A DNA stretch of 6,850 nucleotides from Bacteroidales bacterium UBA1722 (GCA_002317435.1 DCIQ01000074.1:6530-13379); one strand, 5' to 3'. Counted from the stretch's first letter, positions 1-6,832 are shown. Made by a program: numbers and translations. Notes: generated by a model from the sequence alone, not told the origin.

Positions 1-1198
1 CTGTGGAATATGGCCGTGGATGTAATGTCTTCTTCCACTGTTACAAATGCAGTTATTGATGATGAGCTGTAGGTCCCGACCCAGTGTTCGAAACGCCAGC
101 CGCCTTCCGCTGCGGCACCTATGAGTATCCTCTGATTGGGGACATAAGAGCCGGAACCGACGGTATGACCACCTTCAGTCGCAGTGAGTTTTACAGTATA
201 GACTCCCCTGTCCATCTGTTTCTGGTTAGCCTGTGTGTTCTTATTGGTTACTCCCGTGCCGGATCCACCGCGTTTGGTATTACCGCTACCTCCTCCTGGT
301 TTACCCGTTTCTCGACCCGTCGCGCCCACATCATCCGTGATGTCTTTTCCTTTCTTTTCTTTCCTGTCAGCATAGCAATAGGCCGCCTCAAGTTCTTCTA
401 TTTCCGGTTCCTCTTCATCTTCCACATTTCTGCCACCACCATCTACCATAAAAATCTTATTATAATAACACGTGACAGCATCACGGAGGCGCATTTTCGT
501 CTGGCATTCTGATTCACCGGCACACAGGTACATCACGTTCCTTCCCACAGTATCCTCGCCGGGAGTTATGAACCCTGACCAACGAATGGGGTTACTGCTG
601 AATCACAACATCTGGATATACTCTCCTTCAAGGGTCGAATATATGCATATTCCCTGAAATCTCTCCCTATGTGCATAAGTAAAATCACTTGGAGAAACAG
701 AACCTTCAGGCATTCGGTCAGGCACCATAGTCACAACCATATAATCAACCGTGTCCACAGACGTGTCCACAGTCTTGATGAGGTATATCTTAACCGCTGA
801 CGATGTCTCCTCATATGAGTTCAGATTCCTGTCTTCACTCAGGGATACCGATTCCTGACAATATTCGCTGAAAAACGGAATGGATGTGATGGTGTACTGA
901 TTAACTGTGATGGTCTCGGCACGGTTCCTGTCCAGAAGTGACTCCAGTGTCAAGAGGATGTCATTTTCTGCGTATCCGGAACCCTTTGTAGCCGGATTAA
1001 GATTATATTCCTCGATGTCCGCGAAGAAAGGAAGACGTGAGGAGCGGACCATTATTCCCTCCAAGGCAGCAGTTTCAGAATCCACGGACACCTCATCAAC
1101 GAGAGTGCGCTGGCACGATGACAGGAACAGCAGGGCCGAAAAAATCAGAAGCCACTCACAGACCGCACACCGGCAGATAGATAGATAGATGCTTTCAT
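1..1198 (-). pseudogene. Lipoprotein with InlB-B-like repeat domain, disrupted (partial at left edge)
   Basis: One minus-strand frame is open from about 1197 to the left edge, except for a TGA at 603-605. Near its N-terminus it encodes a hydrophobic stretch (WLLIFSALLFLSSC) ending in a lipobox, L-S-S-C at 1113-1124, so the product should be a lipid-anchored envelope protein. The next ~170 residues are of unknown fold; the pattern FQGICIYSTLEGEY just before the TGA resembles a motif I recall from Bacteroidales lipoproteins of unknown function. After the TGA come a Cys-containing stretch, an acidic run (EDEEEPEIEELE), a Gly-rich linker (about 215-310) and, from about 206 to the edge, a domain like the divergent InlB B-repeat (TVKLTATEGG, GWRFEHWVG, then ITSTAIFH). 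The ATGs at 1196-1198 and 1202-1204 are out of frame by one base because of a tetranucleotide repeat, and their own product ends after 17 codons (counted from 1198) at 1145-1147. A GTG at 1089-1091 is in frame but lies downstream of the lipobox. The disruption is seen directly; whether it is decay or a reversible OFF state is open. Confidence 0.7.
1175..1190 (-). repeat. Tetranucleotide tandem repeat (ATCT)x4 within the start of the lipoprotein gene
   Basis: The plus strand reads AGAT four times without error, which is ATCT x4 in the coding direction. It begins 5 nt after the ATG at 1196-1198. From that ATG to the lipobox Cys codon (first base at 1115) is 83 nt, so the frames do not match. 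One extra unit (87 nt) or two fewer (75 nt) restores the match. With five units the Cys becomes residue 30 of a normal lipoprotein signal peptide starting MKASIYLSICRC. Unit length not divisible by three and a position inside the first codons are the hallmarks of slipped-strand phase-variation repeats. Four copies is short for a highly mutable tract, so active switching is an inference. Confidence 0.8.
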
Positions 1199-1421
1199 AG
1201 GCATATACAATTATTTGGTATGAAATGTTAGTATCCTGCTATGTTTTCGCAAAAGTAACGGATACGATTACCAACCGGCCGACAAACAGATGTAAAAATG
1301 TGTAAATATTTACAAAAAACACATATGGCATAAAACTGTCCAAACTTTGGGGTTTACACCTTTTTATAATGCTTCCCTTTCTTTGGATATTAATACCAGA
1401 AGAGGATCCGTTCATGTTTCG
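1199..1421. other. AT-rich intergenic region with a perfect palindrome
   Basis: This spacer separates the PIN toxin stop from the lipoprotein gene. It holds the perfect 14-bp palindrome TGTAAATATTTACA at 1301-1314, preceded by another TGTAAA exactly 10 bp upstream (1291-1296), and a smaller palindrome CCAAACTTTGG at 1340-1350. A TTTACAC half-site lies at 1353-1359. The 14-bp palindrome is about 45 bp upstream of the -7 box at 1250-1257, a sensible place for an activator or repressor to bind. No terminator with a stem followed by a T-run is evident for the toxin gene. A 58-codon minus-strand frame (1239-1415) crosses these elements and is not credible as a gene. Confidence 0.6.
1250..1257 (-). 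promoter_or_regulatory. Bacteroidetes -7 promoter box for the lipoprotein gene
   Basis: The minus strand reads TACTTTTG, a full match to the Bacteroidetes -7 consensus TAnnTTTG. It lies 45 to 60 nt upstream of the two candidate ATGs (1196-1198 and 1202-1204), so the leader would be about 40 nt. The nearest TTTG (1283-1286) lies 25 nt upstream, longer than the usual 19-21 nt, so the -33 element is weak or absent. Presence of a promoter suggests the locus is still transcribed or was until recently. Confidence 0.5.
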
Positions 1422-1841
1422 CTAAAGAAATAATGTCATGAAGGTGTCAGGTGTGACAACTTGGATTTTTGAGATTTTGAAATCTTTAACATTATCCGTA
1501 ATGATTATGTCACAGACTGTGTCGGCGCAGGCGCATTCAACAGCATCCTCGAAATCCCCGGCATAATTCTCGACAGCCCAGTCTATTTCCTTCTGTCCGA
1601 CGGACAGGACCTGAACGATGTCGCATATGGAAGCGATGGCCTTGGGTATTTCCTTTTTCGGAAGTACCTTGTGTCTTTCGAACAGGTATGCAAGGGTGCA
1701 GATGACGTTGCTGGATGTGAAACATTCCAGTTTGTCCGTTTCTGCAAGGGCGAGGACAGCTTCGATGGTATCAGCGTTTTTCCTGTCCGCGAAGAAGTCC
1801 ATCAGTGCGCAGGCATCCAGAAAGATTTTTTTCTTATTCAT
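1422..1841 (-). CDS. PIN-domain toxin (VapC-like, PIN_3 type)
   Basis: A small predicted Mg2+-dependent ribonuclease, the toxin half of a type II toxin-antitoxin pair. With the ATG at 1839-1841 it has 139 residues, normal for PIN_3-type proteins. The N-terminus KKIFLDACALMDFF carries the first catalytic acid (Asp9) at the end of a beta-strand. DFEDAVECACADTVCD (about 96-111) supplies the central acidic residues (Glu98/Asp99, Asp107), and IITDNVKDF (about 113-121) the last conserved strand with Asp116/Asn117. The C-terminus TPDTFM is also typical of the family. The first motif is DACALMD where DTNVLLD is usual, but the key acids remain. An upstream ATG at 1869-1871 would add ten residues (MTHGQNMHWV) that fall inside the antitoxin; I prefer the internal ATG because it overlaps the antitoxin stop as ATGAATAA (1834-1841), indicating translational coupling. 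RNA target unknown. The family call is strong; toxicity is inferred. Confidence 0.85.
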   Translation of the reverse strand: MNKKKIFLDACALMDFFADRKNADTIEAVLALAETDKLECFTSSNVICTLAYLFERHKVLPKKEIPKAIASICDIVQVLSVGQKEIDWAVENYAGDFEDAVECACADTVCDIIITDNVKDFKISKIQVVTPDTFMTLFL

Positions 1842-2106
1842 AACCCAATGCATGTTTTGCCCGTGGGTCATCTTTCACCATGTCTGATGTCAGTTTTGAT
1901 GCGACTCCCCTGTATTTTGACAATCCTCCGGCAAGTTTGAAACTTGACTGCCGGTTATTGCGATAATTGTCGATGTATTGTATCATGAAAGATTCTATGA
2001 CCTTGCTTCTGGAAAGCCTGAGCTGCTTTATTATCGAATCGAACTGATTCAGGGTGTTTGTCTGCGTCCTGACAGAAAAGTTGGTTGTATTTTCCATTGT
2101 AGACAT
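1834..2106 (-). CDS. Ribbon-helix-helix antitoxin of the PIN toxin
   Basis: A 90-residue protein just upstream of and overlapping the PIN toxin gene, as expected for the antitoxin that binds the toxin and represses its own promoter. Residues about 9-15 (NFSVRTQ) form the DNA-contacting beta-strand, about 18-30 (TLNQFDSIIKQLR) the first helix, a turn LSRSKV follows, and about 33-48 (SKVIESFMIQYIDNYR) the second helix: the plan of an Arc/CopG-type ribbon-helix-helix domain. The last ~40 residues (SFKLAGGLSKYRGV to DDPRAKHALGYE) are polar and probably flexible, where such antitoxins contact the toxin. Two starts are possible: Met1 at 2104-2106, which lies inside the operator palindrome, or Met4 at 2095-2097, which gives 87 residues and a slightly longer leader. 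I see no ribosome binding site that decides between them. Codon use appears more AT-rich than in the flanking large genes, in keeping with a mobile module. Confidence 0.85.
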   Translation of the reverse strand: MSTMENTTNFSVRTQTNTLNQFDSIIKQLRLSRSKVIESFMIQYIDNYRNNRQSSFKLAGGLSKYRGVASKLTSDMVKDDPRAKHALGYE

Positions 2107-2155
2107 GTATTACATTTCACTGAATAAATGTAATACATTTGAAGGAAATACCAAA
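2105..2155 (-). promoter_or_regulatory. Promoter and autoregulatory operator of the toxin-antitoxin operon
   Basis: A perfect inverted repeat has 13-bp arms, ATGTATTACATTT at 2105-2117 and AAATGTAATACAT at 2126-2138, with an 8-bp spacer. Each arm contains a TGTAnTACA core that is itself palindromic (2106-2114 and 2129-2137), and the centres are 23 bp apart, about two helical turns. On the minus strand TTTG at 2152-2155 is followed after 19 bp by TACATTTA (2125-2132), which fits the Bacteroidetes -33/-7 promoter (TTTG, 19-21 bp, TAnnTTTG) except for the last base. The -7 box lies inside the upstream arm, so bound antitoxin would block RNA polymerase. The transcript would start near 2118, giving a very short leader. 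Confidence 0.75.
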
Positions 2156-2201
2156 CATCTCTCCATATTTTCACCCGATATCGGATAATGACATAAGTGC
2201 A

Positions 2202-4574
2202 CTACATCCTGTTCTTGGCCGACTGGCCGGCACCCGTGCCTTTATACTTGCTGTCCGCGCTGTTGAATCTGTATGATATCTGAAGCTGGATGCAGGGGCT
2301 GAACCTGTCATTGCTCTGACGGACGAAACAGTTTCCGTAGTCAGTTCTGAAATAGATGACGTTCCTGTTGAGAATGTCACTGAATGTGAGACGGAAGTTC
2401 AGGGCATCGTTCTTGAGGAATGATTTGCCTACTGCCATACTGAGATTATGCATGGGTTTCTCTATCTCTGCTATAAGTTGATTGAACGGACTGACATATT
2501 GATAGTCGGCTTCGAGGACCCAGCCGTGCTTGAAACGGAATGCATTGTTCGCCTGGACCAGATACATAGGGGCGTCGAGGTCTATGTTCCGCGTGCCGCC
2601 TTCCACTCTGGGATCGATTACGGCAGTCTTGAAAAACTGTTGTTCGATACCTATGGTATAATTGGGATGCCATACCCCTATGGTAGGCGAAGCGTTCAGG
2701 TAGAAGCAGAGTTTATTCAGAGGGTCCTTGACATTCGCATACTGAATCATCGCCACCCCGTCATCGTTCCATGGATATGCCTTCTGATAGAAACTGTTCT
2801 GCACGTTCTCATACATCCCCGTAAATGTCAGGAACTTCCAATTCACATTCAGGGAAAGGGTCCTCTGAATCTCATTCAGCATCTTAGGATCTCCTGTCTG
2901 ATAGGTGAAGCGATTGTCGTATGTGATCTCACTGGTAAGCTGCGAGTATCTGGGACGGACTGTTTTTCCCGTATAGCCGAGATTGAAACCGACCTGACCG
3001 GCCTTGGCCGAGAAACTGAACGACGGGAACCAGTTGTTCTGCACACGGTTCAGATTATTTCTGGAATCCAGATTATCCATATAGTCATAGTTTACGTGCT
3101 CGTACCTGATTCCTGCACTTATCTGTCCGAACGGAAGTCCGAAGCCGTATTCCAGAAAACCTGCGACAGTGTTCTCCCTGATATTGAAATCCGAAGAGGG
3201 AATCTCTATTTTGGTGATATTGTAAACCTGTCCTCCATAGACATAGGTTTCTTCCGCCCCGGCCTGAAGCGTACCTTTCCATATCGGATGGGAGAGAATT
3301 AACTTCCCGGCACCCATATCGGTTTTGCTGACGGAGCCGGACTCGATGTATGCCGGGGTGGCCCAGCTGGTTTCATTCACTACGGTGCTCCTGTCGTTCC
3401 GTCCCGAAACGAAATCCGCGTTGAAGTTTATGTGCAGTTTCTGAATGTTCCCGTCATAATAGAGGTTCCCGCTCCAATTCCGGTTTGTCGGATCGTTGGA
3501 ATCATTGACGGCATAAACGTGGTCTATCTTCACACCGTCGGTGAACACGTCGTCATCCATAATCAGACGGCTGTTTCCGATATTGTTGTCGCTGAGTTCC
3601 ACCTTGGCTCCGAGCGAGTGGTCGTCATTTATCTGCCAGTTGGCACCCGCTACATACTGGAATCCCCCGTTATGCCCCCTATAGTCGAGATCTCCTTCCT
3701 GAACATTCGTTTTGATGCCGTAATCCTTGGCCACGACGGTTCCTCCATATATGTCACTTATCTGATACCCGCGCTGGTTCCAGTACACAAGCTTCCCGAA
3801 GAAGTCCCAGCCCTTTTTTCTGTAGTTCAGGTCGAGAACCGACCAGGAAGGTTCGAAATCCTTACAGTTATAGAGATGCTGTCTGGCCTGGCTGGTGAGG
3901 GCGAAGCTGAAACCGTCACCCTGATGCTTTATGGTCCTTATCCGCACCACCGCACGGACTTCTCCGCCATAGGCGGCACCCGGATTGGAGACTACGTCGA
4001 TGGATTTGATATCTTCCGACATGAGATTCCGAAGGTCGGAATTGTCCGTTACTTTCCGCCCGTTTATATAATAAAGGGGTGCTCCACGCCCTATCACCTC
4101 CAGATTTCCGTCTTTTGAAATCATTCCCGGTATCTTGCCGAGTACATCGAGGGCGTTACCGGAATGCTGCAGAACGGAACCTGCTATATTGGTCACCACA
4201 GCATCCCCCTTGAGTTCCGTTTTCGGGAGAGAGGCACTCACTACCGCCTCTTCCAGCATCTGCGAGTCCTGTCTCATCCGTATGACCAGGCCATCACTGT
4301 ATGAAGAGACAGGAAGAACTGTCGTCCGATATCCTATCATCGAGACCTGAATCAGGTCTCCCTGTCCCGTCATTTCGAATTTCCCGTCGATATCAGTTAC
4401 GGTCCCCGTCACAGCCGAAGTGTCGGGAAGGGTACACAAAGCCACCGTGGCGAACTCCATCGGAGCCCCGTTCTCGTCATTGATGATTCCCGTGAATGTC
4501 TGTGCCATAGCCTGAAAACCCAATGTCGCGAGGGCGAAAACCGCGACCGTCAAATTTCTGTAAATGTTCATCAT
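2202..4574 (-). CDS. TonB-dependent-receptor-like outer membrane beta-barrel protein
   Basis: Of 790 residues, the first 24 form a signal peptide (MMNIYRNLTVAVFALATLGF, then AMA before Gln25). Residues about 26-102 are a carboxypeptidase-regulatory-like beta-sandwich (TGIINDENGAPMEFATVAL, GTVTDIDGKFEM, ISMIGYRT-like VSMIGYRTT). Residues about 118-216 are the plug, with DVLGKIPGM, the strand pattern APLYYINGRKV, and IKSIDVVSNPGAAYGGE. The rest (about 217-790) is a beta-barrel with many aromatic strand ends, closing with IQLQISYRFN and the tail YKGTGAGQSAKNRM. This matches the outer-membrane beta-barrel family (OMP_b-brl_3, PF14905) better than SusC: it is shorter, and no SusD gene adjoins. Such proteins sit in the outer membrane and probably take up or bind an unknown ligand with TonB energy. 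I do not see a clear TonB box. The start is the first of two adjacent ATGs (4569-4574). A 344-bp spacer with repeats lies upstream, so it likely has its own promoter. The family is clear; the substrate is unknown. Confidence 0.9.
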   Translation of the reverse strand: MMNIYRNLTVAVFALATLGFQAMAQTFTGIINDENGAPMEFATVALCTLPDTSAVTGTVTDIDGKFEMTGQGDLIQVSMIGYRTTVLPVSSYSDGLVIRMRQDSQMLEEAVVSASLPKTELKGDAVVTNIAGSVLQHSGNALDVLGKIPGMISKDGNLEVIGRGAPLYYINGRKVTDNSDLRNLMSEDIKSIDVVSNPGAAYGGEVRAVVRIRTIKHQGDGFSFALTSQARQHLYNCKDFEPSWSVLDLNYRKKGWDFFGKLVYWNQRGYQISDIYGGTVVAKDYGIKTNVQEGDLDYRGHNGGFQYVAGANWQINDDHSLGAKVELSDNNIGNSRLIMDDDVFTDGVKIDHVYAVNDSNDPTNRNWSGNLYYDGNIQKLHINFNADFVSGRNDRSTVVNETSWATPAYIESGSVSKTDMGAGKLILSHPIWKGTLQAGAEETYVYGGQVYNITKIEIPSSDFNIRENTVAGFLEYGFGLPFGQISAGIRYEHVNYDYMDNLDSRNNLNRVQNNWFPSFSFSAKAGQVGFNLGYTGKTVRPRYSQLTSEITYDNRFTYQTGDPKMLNEIQRTLSLNVNWKFLTFTGMYENVQNSFYQKAYPWNDDGVAMIQYANVKDPLNKLCFYLNASPTIGVWHPNYTIGIEQQFFKTAVIDPRVEGGTRNIDLDAPMYLVQANNAFRFKHGWVLEADYQYVSPFNQLIAEIEKPMHNLSMAVGKSFLKNDALNFRLTFSDILNRNVIYFRTDYGNCFVRQSNDRFSPCIQLQISYRFNSADSKYKGTGAGQSAKNRM

Positions 4575-4918
4575 CTCTCAAATTTATTCCGCACCACACT
4601 GCACACAGTCCGGGCCAAAAAGTTACTTATCTGATTATCAGATATTATCATTCATCCATCCATCTGTATAGTGTAAAAGTTTTTTACACTATCTGTCAAT
4701 ATTCTTTACACGCCCGTCTGAAATCCATCGCAAAAGAATTTAAAGAATATCCGCAAATACATAAAATTTATCGTATCACAGTATATTTTATTCTTTCACA
4801 CCCTAAGGATATGACCGTTCGCACCTTGATGAATAAGGTCCCGTATGCACAAAAACGATTAATCTGCAACTTCCGCTGAAGTACGGTACTCAAGTTTCGC
4901 AAGTGCGGAACCCGGCAA
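4575..4918. promoter_or_regulatory. Repeat-rich intergenic control region upstream of the outer-membrane protein gene
   Basis: No credible gene lies here. The main element is the perfect palindrome at 4668-4692: arms ATAGTGTAAAA and TTTTACACTAT with spacer GTT, 94 bp upstream of the start codon. A further TTTACAC at 4705-4711 lies 22 bp from the one in the palindrome (4683-4689). Nearer the gene are CTGATTATCAG (4631-4641) and two ATTATCA direct repeats 10 bp apart (4634-4640, 4644-4650), phased like a tandem regulator site. A short CATC x3 tract lies at about 4652-4664. Minus-strand TAACTTTT (4618-4625) is a partial -7 match without a -33 box, so the promoter is not settled. Near the hexosaminidase end (about 4860-4918) there are only short inverted repeats such as AGTACGGTACT (4877-4887) and no convincing terminator. 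Confidence 0.5.
4668..4692. repeat. Perfect 11+11 bp inverted repeat, probable operator
   Basis: Arms ATAGTGTAAAA (4668-4678) and TTTTACACTAT (4682-4692) are separated by three bases. A three-base loop makes an RNA hairpin possible, but no T-run follows on the minus strand and the site is 94 bp before the outer-membrane protein gene. A dimeric repressor or activator site is the simpler reading. The half-site GTGTAAA also occurs in the 1199-1421 spacer. Confidence 0.6.
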
Positions 4919-6832
4919 TCATCTGACGACGATTTCATCAGTGAACAGGAATCCGCCGAATCGGCTGTAGTGCGCCTGATAACGGATATAACGGCATTCT
5001 GTCCCGCCGCTCCATTCGAAAGTCCCGAATGAAAGCCCCTCGTCGCGGACCACCTCCCGGGAGATACGGGCCATTTCACTGAAAACGACAGAGTCGGATG
5101 ATGCACTGATGATGACTTCTGCGGGGAGAAACACGCCAGGTTCGCATATCTGCATGAAATCGGCACCGACATAACTGATTTTCCTCCGTTCTCCGAGATC
5201 GATGGTGACATCGAGTCCGGGACCGCCTATGAACCCCTGCCATTTCTTGTCTCCGTAGCTCCACCCGCCTCTGAGCCCGTCGGTCAGCGTACCGTCCCCG
5301 GCAGCGGCATAGCCCGGATAATATCCGGCATCCTGTCCGTAAGTGACTTTACAGCCTACGGCAATATGTTCTTCCGCCCGGAGGGATTCGGGACGGTCAC
5401 CGACCTCCCTCCGGAGGTCCATGGCGTTATATCCCGCCTCACGCAGGCGCTCGGTCTCCACCAAGGCGCGGGCATGGAACTGCTCATAATTCCTCAGTCT
5501 CTGCGGGCTCCATCCCATCTCGGCGATGGCCAGCAGGCGGGGGTACAGCATATATTCGTTCTGTTCGGGGGTGGGGATGTACTCGGCCCACAGATTACCC
5601 TGCACTCCCCAGGCATTGCCGTCAGGCTCGAATGAATATACCTTTTCCAACGGGAGATATCCGCCTATGGCCTCCGGCTGGGAGTAAGGGGCATCCTGAT
5701 AGTAGTCGAGATAGCAGTAGCCGGTGGGACAGAGTATGGTCCTGTGGCCTTCACTGATGGAGCGGCTTCCCGCTTCGGTGCCGCGCCAGGCGGTGATGGC
5801 CGCTTCGGCGGGTATTTCATCGTCGAGAACCTCATCCCACGCGATGATATTGCGCCCGCGGGCGCGGACGAAATCATTTATCCTCCGGATGAGGTACCCC
5901 TGAAGCCGGTCGGTATTTTCCAGGCCTTCCTCCTCCATCCTCTTCCTGCAGAGGGGGCAGGTTTTCCATGAGGCCTTGCCGGCCTCGTCCCCGCCGATGT
6001 GGATGTACTGCGAGGGGAACATCTCCATAACCTCGGTCAGCACATCTTCCAGAAATGTGAATGCCGCCTCGTTCCCGGGACAGAAGTCAGCCTGCTTATA
6101 TGGCTCGTGGGTGCAGGAATACTCCGGATATGCTGTCAGAGCCTCTTCGGAATGGGCAGGCATCTCTATCTCGGGGATAATCTCTATATGCCGCCGTGAG
6201 GCATATTCCACCAGTTCCCTGACGTCATCAGCCGTGAAATATCCTCCGTACTCACCTCCGTAGAATCTGTCTCCGTACCACCAGTCCTTCCAGAGAGCCT
6301 GAGGTCTCCATGCCGCCAGTTCCGTAAGGCGGGGATATTTCTTTATCTCCAGCCTCCAGCCGGCCGCATCGGTCAGATGCAGATGGAGTCTGTTCAGCTT
6401 GTAGCGGGACATGGCATCCATCTGTTTCTTGATATATTCCTTGTCGAACCAGTGACGTGACACGTCGAGCATTATTCCGCGGTAGGCAAACCGGGGCTGG
6501 TCCTTTATTACACAGGAACGGACCCGGTCCGATTCTTCACAAATCTGCTCGAGAGTCTTCCGGCCATAGTACAGTCCGGCTTCCGCCGTGGCCTCGATAC
6601 GGGCGCCTCCACGTGTCAATGTAAGCACATATCCCTCTCCGGAGGTTATTCCGTCTATGGTATCCTTCAGTTCGGTGACGACTGAAGATGTCAGACCTTC
6701 CGTTTTCACGCTTCCACCCGTATAAGTCACATTTTCAGGCACTGGGGTGACCGATATGGGCCGGACGGGCGTGCATCCGGCGACGGACATGAGCAGAATC
6801 GCCGGAACTGAAAGCATTTTGTGTATTTTCAT
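4919..6832 (-). CDS. GH20 beta-N-acetylhexosaminidase lipoprotein with C-terminal discoidin-like domain
   Basis: A 637-residue secreted enzyme that should remove terminal beta-linked GlcNAc or GalNAc from glycans, such as host N- and O-glycans. The signal peptide ends in a lipobox V-A-G-C (Cys20). The residues after Cys20 (TPVRPI) lack the acidic export signal of surface lipoproteins, so it may face the periplasm. Residues about 22-112 are the small GH20b-type domain, ending VIKDQPRFAYRG. The catalytic barrel spans about 113-445: Arg118 with MLDVSRHW, LHLHLTDAAGWRLEI (150-163), EIEMPAH (221-227), the catalytic pair Asp282-Glu283 in HIGGDEAG, AWRG (Trp349), and GVQGNLWAE (Trp415, Glu417). All key GH20 residues are present. 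A CxxC (292-295, TCPLCRKR) follows the active-site loop, which I recall as common in Bacteroidetes members. Residues about 485-637 form a beta-rich F5/8-type C or CBM32-like domain (DVTIDLGERRKISYVGADF, VIISASSDSVVFSE, CRYIRYQA) for sugar binding. The start at 6830-6832 gives a proper signal peptide. Only 18 bp of upstream sequence are visible. Confidence 0.95.
   Translation of the reverse strand: MKIHKMLSVPAILLMSVAGCTPVRPISVTPVPENVTYTGGSVKTEGLTSSVVTELKDTIDGITSGEGYVLTLTRGGARIEATAEAGLYYGRKTLEQICEESDRVRSCVIKDQPRFAYRGIMLDVSRHWFDKEYIKKQMDAMSRYKLNRLHLHLTDAAGWRLEIKKYPRLTELAAWRPQALWKDWWYGDRFYGGEYGGYFTADDVRELVEYASRRHIEIIPEIEMPAHSEEALTAYPEYSCTHEPYKQADFCPGNEAAFTFLEDVLTEVMEMFPSQYIHIGGDEAGKASWKTCPLCRKRMEEEGLENTDRLQGYLIRRINDFVRARGRNIIAWDEVLDDEIPAEAAITAWRGTEAGSRSISEGHRTILCPTGYCYLDYYQDAPYSQPEAIGGYLPLEKVYSFEPDGNAWGVQGNLWAEYIPTPEQNEYMLYPRLLAIAEMGWSPQRLRNYEQFHARALVETERLREAGYNAMDLRREVGDRPESLRAEEHIAVGCKVTYGQDAGYYPGYAAAGDGTLTDGLRGGWSYGDKKWQGFIGGPGLDVTIDLGERRKISYVGADFMQICEPGVFLPAEVIISASSDSVVFSEMARISREVVRDEGLSFGTFEWSGGTECRYIRYQAHYSRFGGFLFTDEIVVR

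Noticed and set aside
603..605. Selenocysteine or programmed readthrough at the internal TGA
   Set aside because: I see no stem-loop of selenocysteine-insertion type just downstream, and the protein shows no selenoprotein signature. A point mutation is simpler.
84..657. Plus-strand frames opposite the lipoprotein C-terminal half
   Set aside because: The minus-strand frame carries the recognisable acidic linker and InlB-B-like domain; the plus-strand translations look like low-complexity antisense.
1239..1415. A 58-codon minus-strand frame starting ATG at 1413-1415 between toxin and lipoprotein genes
   Set aside because: It runs through the palindromes and across the promoter-like box, has no recognisable motif, and is AT-driven low-complexity sequence. 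I treat it as chance.
1199..1421. Invertible promoter flanked by inverted repeats
   Set aside because: I looked for long inverted repeats flanking the -7 box, as in Bacteroides invertons. Only short half-sites of about 7 bp occur, and no recombinase gene lies nearby in the window.
2175..2184. CCGATATCGG palindrome after the outer-membrane protein gene as a terminator
   Set aside because: It has no loop, so it cannot form an RNA hairpin, and no T-run follows closely.
2448..4118. Long plus-strand open frames (2448-3302 and 3432-4118) opposite the outer-membrane protein gene
   Set aside because: They are antisense to a gene with clear signal peptide, plug and barrel motifs. Their translations show no domain pattern and reflect codon bias of the real strand.
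4768..5211. Minus-strand 147-residue frame overlapping the end of the hexosaminidase gene
   Set aside because: It overlaps the discoidin-like domain in another frame and has no family features; its non-overlapping part lies in the AT-rich spacer.
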